Shown here: positions 15,107 through 18,748 of the stretch, in pieces
Layout of the letters: each line of letters starts with the position of its first letter
Numbering within the stretch: position 1 is the stretch's first letter
Assembly: GCF_030151805.1 (NCBI RefSeq)
Contig: NZ_JASLCN010000423.1
Location: forward strand, 1 to 18,748
Direction: 5' to 3'
DNA: 18,748 nt
DNA from: Fluviicola sp.
GTDB taxonomy: Bacteria; Bacteroidota; Bacteroidia; Flavobacteriales_D; Crocinitomicaceae
Notes under the pieces: model-generated
Databases searched by the model: none
What the model saw: only the letters and a program-made list of their open reading frames with translations
Told to the model about the DNA's origin: nothing
Made by a program: the position numbers and the translations under genes

Positions 15107-18100
15107 ATGCCTAAATCTCTGATTTTTGTATGCTCATTTTTATGCTGCATAGCTTCATTTTCACAGGTTGTCGGAGGTCGGAATAATTCCGAAATGACTC
15201 CGCAAGTTTCCAAACCATCCGAATTGAACTCAGGAGTTTACTCCGGAGATGTCAATTTGTTTTCCGGAGACTATAATTCAAGTATTAAACTGGGAGCAGT
15301 TGCCACACCAAGTGGTTTGAGCTATGAACTCAGCCTGAATTACAGCAGTTCGTTCTCCATTGGAAATACGATGCCCATCTCAACCGGAATTCCTTATGGA
15401 GAAGGCTGGAATCTCAATATTCCAACCATTTCCATTGAAACGGAAGTGTATAACAATTTTACGAAATCGCAGTATTGCACGGAAGCAGGAGCAGCAGGAA
15501 CGCCGCTTAATTTCAATTCCCTTGGGAATGCCGCGCTCAAGGAAGGAGATTTGTATTGGTTTTCACCGTATATCAACGTTCCGGGAGTGGTAAGCGGAAG
15601 AGCGGTTTTCAAATACATAGATGTAAATGACGACAAGACCGTGGTTTTTGAGCTGAATGCCTTTGAAACCCATGCGGAAGTTCGTTACAGCGGAGACAAG
15701 TGGGTGGTGATTGCCGCAGACGGAACACGTTACACCTTTCAGACAGCAGTTCAATCCTTCAATGCTCCGGCAAACAAACGGGTGTTGTATTACGATCAAT
15801 CCAATTTGGTTACAGGAACCAATAATGCGCGGGCTGTTCAAAATGCCGGAGAATATCAAAATCCGGGGCAGGCTGCCATGGTTGAAAACTCCATCCTTCC
15901 GAAACAGAAATACAATCTGTGGTATTGTGATGCGATTACGCACCGCAATCAACCATTTCAGGGAATTAGTTTTACCTACAAAGGCTTCGGAAAATTCAAC
16001 TATTTCAAGGAATACGAGCAGGAAGCATACAAGTATGCTGCAGCTGAGAATTTTCTCTCCTCCACATTTGCAAAAGAGCATGACTTTTCCTGCTATGCCG
16101 ATTTGTTATTGTTGAAAGTAGAAGCCATTTCCATTGATGGTTTGGTAGACCGCCTGGAATTAAATTACGCAACAGATAGAAACCTGATTCTGAGTAATTC
16201 TAATGAGCTGATCGATTACCGATTAAACGGAAACGGCAGATTGGATAGTTTATACAGTTATCAAAGCATTTATACAGCCGGAAAAGCAGATAATACGTTT
16301 GGACCAGGCTGGAAAAGATACGAGCACAGTAAGAAGAATGGAACAACGAATCCCACAGCAGTGAGTTCATCGGATCCGTATTCTACGACAAACGGATATT
16401 TGAGAGATGGTATCAGCAGCTCGTTAGGAGAAATTCCGTTTTCGCATAGTTTCCTGGAAAGCCCACGTTTGATGCAGGACAAAATGTACCCCGGAGATAT
16501 TTATGAAGTCAAATCGCGGATCAAGCGGTCGAACTCGATGACTGCTGACTTTTTACAGACAGCCGGTACTTTTGATATGAGTATTGTAACCGGAGACCTG
16601 GAAAATCCAAGAGGATTGAATGCGAGCGATTATAATTTATATGACAACAACAACGGGATTTATTTTTCAACGTCCAATTATCAATCTACTCGTTCAAAAG
16701 TACTTTATTCGACCTTTAACATGGCACTCAAATGGTCTTTGAATTATGGTGAAGGAGATAAAACCATTTCCAACCTGTTTGTGATGCCGAATATCCCTTC
16801 CAAATACAAAGGCTTCAATTTCCAGATCGGGCCCGGGAATTCGGATGTAAATTATGCTACGGAAAGGAGTGTGGTCTATAATTCGGCAACATCAAAACTG
16901 GAAGCCGGAAATGCCTATGTGTTTAGTTCCTTGTTATCATCTTACCCTTTGAAATCCACAGCGGATATTGCCGGAAATTTCGGGGTCGGATTACCGTGGA
17001 ACCTGGTTGCACCGATTTACGAATACATGATCATTCGTCAGAATACGTTTAATTATGCAACTGCAGATCCGAAAGAGGCCTATAATTTCTGGTGGAATGA
17101 TAATGGAAATGTGATTGCAAATGACCCAAAAACGTTTAATGTACCGACTAAATTGGATAATACGGTTCGTCTGGATGAATTCGAACTGATTCGCTATTCG
17201 AAAAACCCGTACATGCTGGTAGGGGTAAAATATTACAAAGTCAATGGCGACGTCGGAGGACCGGTAGAAACAGGATTGCACCTGGTGGCCCAAAAGAAAC
17301 TGGAGTATACTTCTGAAAAATGTAAAATGCTTCAGAACTACGTGTATGATAACGGCGATTCGTTACAATACAGAACGGATGTGTGGCAGGTTTTTGTTTT
17401 GTTGAAGGCGGTACGGGAAGTTCCTTTGGGTTGGACAGCGGATACAACGAAGCTCTTAACGACATTCCTGTCGTATTCAAAATTCACGAATAATGCTGTT
17501 TTTTATCAGCAAAACCAACCGATGAATGGTCATTTCGGAATGGTGTTGACTCAAATTGTGGATTATCTGGGAGGAATTACCAAAATAGAATACTATCCGG
17601 CAAATGATGCCCGGACAAGATATACCGGATCATTTTCGCTCGACCGTTCCGGCATGTGCGGAATATTTACCAGTCCCGGATATGGAACGAACCAGGCGGA
17701 TGTAGTGCATCCGATTGTGAAATACGTTTTGAAAAATGACGAGGATGATTTGGTGAAAAACAATACCTCAGCAGCAAACAACGGACATAAAAGATGGCAT
17801 TATGACTTCGATGCAAGTTCGAAAATCTCTAAATTGACAGCAATTCAGATTGCGGATCCTCATTTCTACAACGGAAGACGCTTCAATTTTGACACAGGCT
17901 TTAAAAAAGTATCTGTGTACGGACCTTCTCTGGTGGAAGGAAGCAGCGAATACGTGAACCGAACGGATTATGAACATTATGGTGCCGATTTCAATTACGG
18001 AGGCGCATTCCCGTCGACTGAAGATTACCTGTATCACGGGAAATTGAGATCAGCCAAAGAATACGATGTAAACGGCAAGTTGTTTACCGAAAAACTGATC

Positions 18101-18748
18101 AATTACGCTTATACCTTAGCATACAAAAACGGGTACACACGCCCGAATCCGTACCGCGAAGATTTGGTGTGGGAACAGGAATATGATAATCCCGGTTTAG
18201 AATATGAGTACCGGGATTACTATTTGAACCAGGTACTTTCTTACAATGCAGAAGTGGGAATTGTAACGGGAACAAATGCGTATCAGTACTTAGACATCCC
18301 GGCATTCAGAGGAACGGGAGATGATTTCGAATTACCGAAGTTTTTGGAATTCGACTTTTATCCTGGTTTGGAAACAACTAACCCGGAATACATGTTCCAT
18401 TCGTACTTTATCAAAAAAACAGAAGAAATTAACCGGAAATACGACGACTACCTGTACAAACAAGCCATTTTTACCGGTGGGGCAGCTCCAGGGCCTTTTA
18501 GCCCGGCTCCAAATCCGTTCGGTTCCGGGTTTGTGAATCCGGTAGTACACAATAATCCATTGTTTTTAGCACAAAAAACGTTGATCAATACGAAGCCGGA
18601 TGCTGTTATCCTGGATTCCCTGATGGCTCAGTCTCCATTGATGGATTCTACTTTATATTTCATGCTGAATTCGACAACAGTCAGTGACCCAAATAAAATT
18701 ACAATTCTTCTTAGACAGGGGAATCTCAGTAACCTGGTGCTGAATGCC
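15107..18748 (+). CDS. Giant exported protein, N-terminal 1214 residues (SpvB/RHS-like), open at window edge
   Basis: A single uninterrupted frame runs from ATG 15107 to the last base, 1214 codons with no stop. An in-frame TAG at 15053 and no intervening ATG fix the start. A signal peptide (MPKSLIFVCSFLCCIASFSQ) precedes a mature protein rich in Tyr, Asn, Ser and Gly. Residues 46-56 (SGDVNLFSGDY), LGAVATPSGLSYELSLNYSS, GIPYGEGWNLNIPTISIETE (GEGW at 98-101) and ADGTRYTF (~204-211) resemble the N-terminal beta-rich part of large SpvB/RHS-like surface proteins of Bacteroidota. No YD-repeat array or RHS core is visible in this portion. The last ~50 residues (SLMAQSPLMDSTLYFML, then ITILLRQGNLSNLVLNA) look like the start of a Leu-rich helical repeat. 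The rest of the gene, including any T9SS domain or toxin tip, lies beyond the window. The coding call is secure; the family is moderately supported. Confidence 0.9.
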   Translation, partial: MPKSLIFVCSFLCCIASFSQVVGGRNNSEMTPQVSKPSELNSGVYSGDVNLFSGDYNSSIKLGAVATPSGLSYELSLNYSSSFSIGNTMPISTGIPYGEGWNLNIPTISIETEVYNNFTKSQYCTEAGAAGTPLNFNSLGNAALKEGDLYWFSPYINVPGVVSGRAVFKYIDVNDDKTVVFELNAFETHAEVRYSGDKWVVIAADGTRYTFQTAVQSFNAPANKRVLYYDQSNLVTGTNNARAVQNAGEYQNPGQAAMVENSILPKQKYNLWYCDAITHRNQPFQGISFTYKGFGKFNYFKEYEQEAYKYAAAENFLSSTFAKEHDFSCYADLLLLKVEAISIDGLVDRLELNYATDRNLILSNSNELIDYRLNGNGRLDSLYSYQSIYTAGKADNTFGPGWKRYEHSKKNGTTNPTAVSSSDPYSTTNGYLRDGISSSLGEIPFSHSFLESPRLMQDKMYPGDIYEVKSRIKRSNSMTADFLQTAGTFDMSIVTGDLENPRGLNASDYNLYDNNNGIYFSTSNYQSTRSKVLYSTFNMALKWSLNYGEGDKTISNLFVMPNIPSKYKGFNFQIGPGNSDVNYATERSVVYNSATSKLEAGNAYVFSSLLSSYPLKSTADIAGNFGVGLPWNLVAPIYEYMIIRQNTFNYATADPKEAYNFWWNDNGNVIANDPKTFNVPTKLDNTVRLDEFELIRYSKNPYMLVGVKYYKVNGDVGGPVETGLHLVAQKKLEYTSEKCKMLQNYVYDNGDSLQYRTDVWQVFVLLKAVREVPLGWTADTTKLLTTFLSYSKFTNNAVFYQQNQPMNGHFGMVLTQIVDYLGGITKIEYYPANDARTRYTGSFSLDRSGMCGIFTSPGYGTNQADVVHPIVKYVLKNDEDDLVKNNTSAANNGHKRWHYDFDASSKISKLTAIQIADPHFYNGRRFNFDTGFKKVSVYGPSLVEGSSEYVNRTDYEHYGADFNYGGAFPSTEDYLYHGKLRSAKEYDVNGKLFTEKLINYAYTLAYKNGYTRPNPYREDLVWEQEYDNPGLEYEYRDYYLNQVLSYNAEVGIVTGTNAYQYLDIPAFRGTGDDFELPKFLEFDFYPGLETTNPEYMFHSYFIKKTEEINRKYDDYLYKQAIFTGGAAPGPFSPAPNPFGSGFVNPVVHNNPLFLAQKTLINTKPDAVILDSLMAQSPLMDSTLYFMLNSTTVSDPNKITILLRQGNLSNLVLNA

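Noticed and set aside
15360..16115. Several short plus- and minus-strand frames within 15360-16115
   Set aside because: All overlap the single 1214-codon frame, which has a signal peptide, a fixed start and consistent codon use; no frameshift was found on reading every codon of that frame.

Overview
The window reads as chromosome from a Bacteroidota bacterium, most likely Flavobacteriales and perhaps a Fluviicola/Crocinitomicaceae relative. The clues are a type IX secretion (T9SS) type B C-terminal domain, A-rich leaders without Shine-Dalgarno sequences, a TAnnTTTG-type -7 box upstream of an AraC gene, a DUF4382 protein, and moderate to low GC. The lineage is inferred from these features, not from a database comparison. 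I see no rRNA, tRNA, insertion sequence, integrase or CRISPR array.

Positions 1-1833 (+): the 3' end of a thiolase, a short-chain dehydrogenase (SDR) and a PaaI-type hotdog thioesterase, a likely acyl-CoA/lipid metabolism cluster. A long imperfect hairpin (1891-1965) and a clean minus-strand terminator (2029-2061) separate it from a convergent minus-strand gene for an exported DUF4382 protein (2104-2694).

Positions 2695-9991: an intergenic control region rich in dyads and direct repeats, then an AraC-family regulator (3067-3981) and a complete tripartite RND efflux operon. The operon holds a lipoprotein membrane-fusion protein, an AcrB-like pump and a TolC/NodT-like outer-membrane lipoprotein, and ends at a strong hairpin terminator (9954-9991). 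Between the AraC gene and the operon lies a direct repeat with exact 21-bp periodicity next to a weak -7-like box. This is the expected geometry of an AraC-type activator site, so the regulator plausibly controls the pump.

Positions 10079-18748: a surface/secretome region. It starts with a 1116-residue T9SS cargo protein with four ~51-residue Cys/GDS repeats. Next come two tandem paralogous small lipoproteins whose upstream DNA is also duplicated. Last is the N-terminal 1214 residues of a giant exported protein (15107 onward) that stays open to the window edge and resembles the N-terminal part of SpvB/RHS-like Bacteroidota surface proteins.

Nothing here is a demonstrably new system. The best leads are the giant exported protein, the duplicated lipoprotein/promoter module, and the 21-bp direct repeats linked to the AraC regulator.
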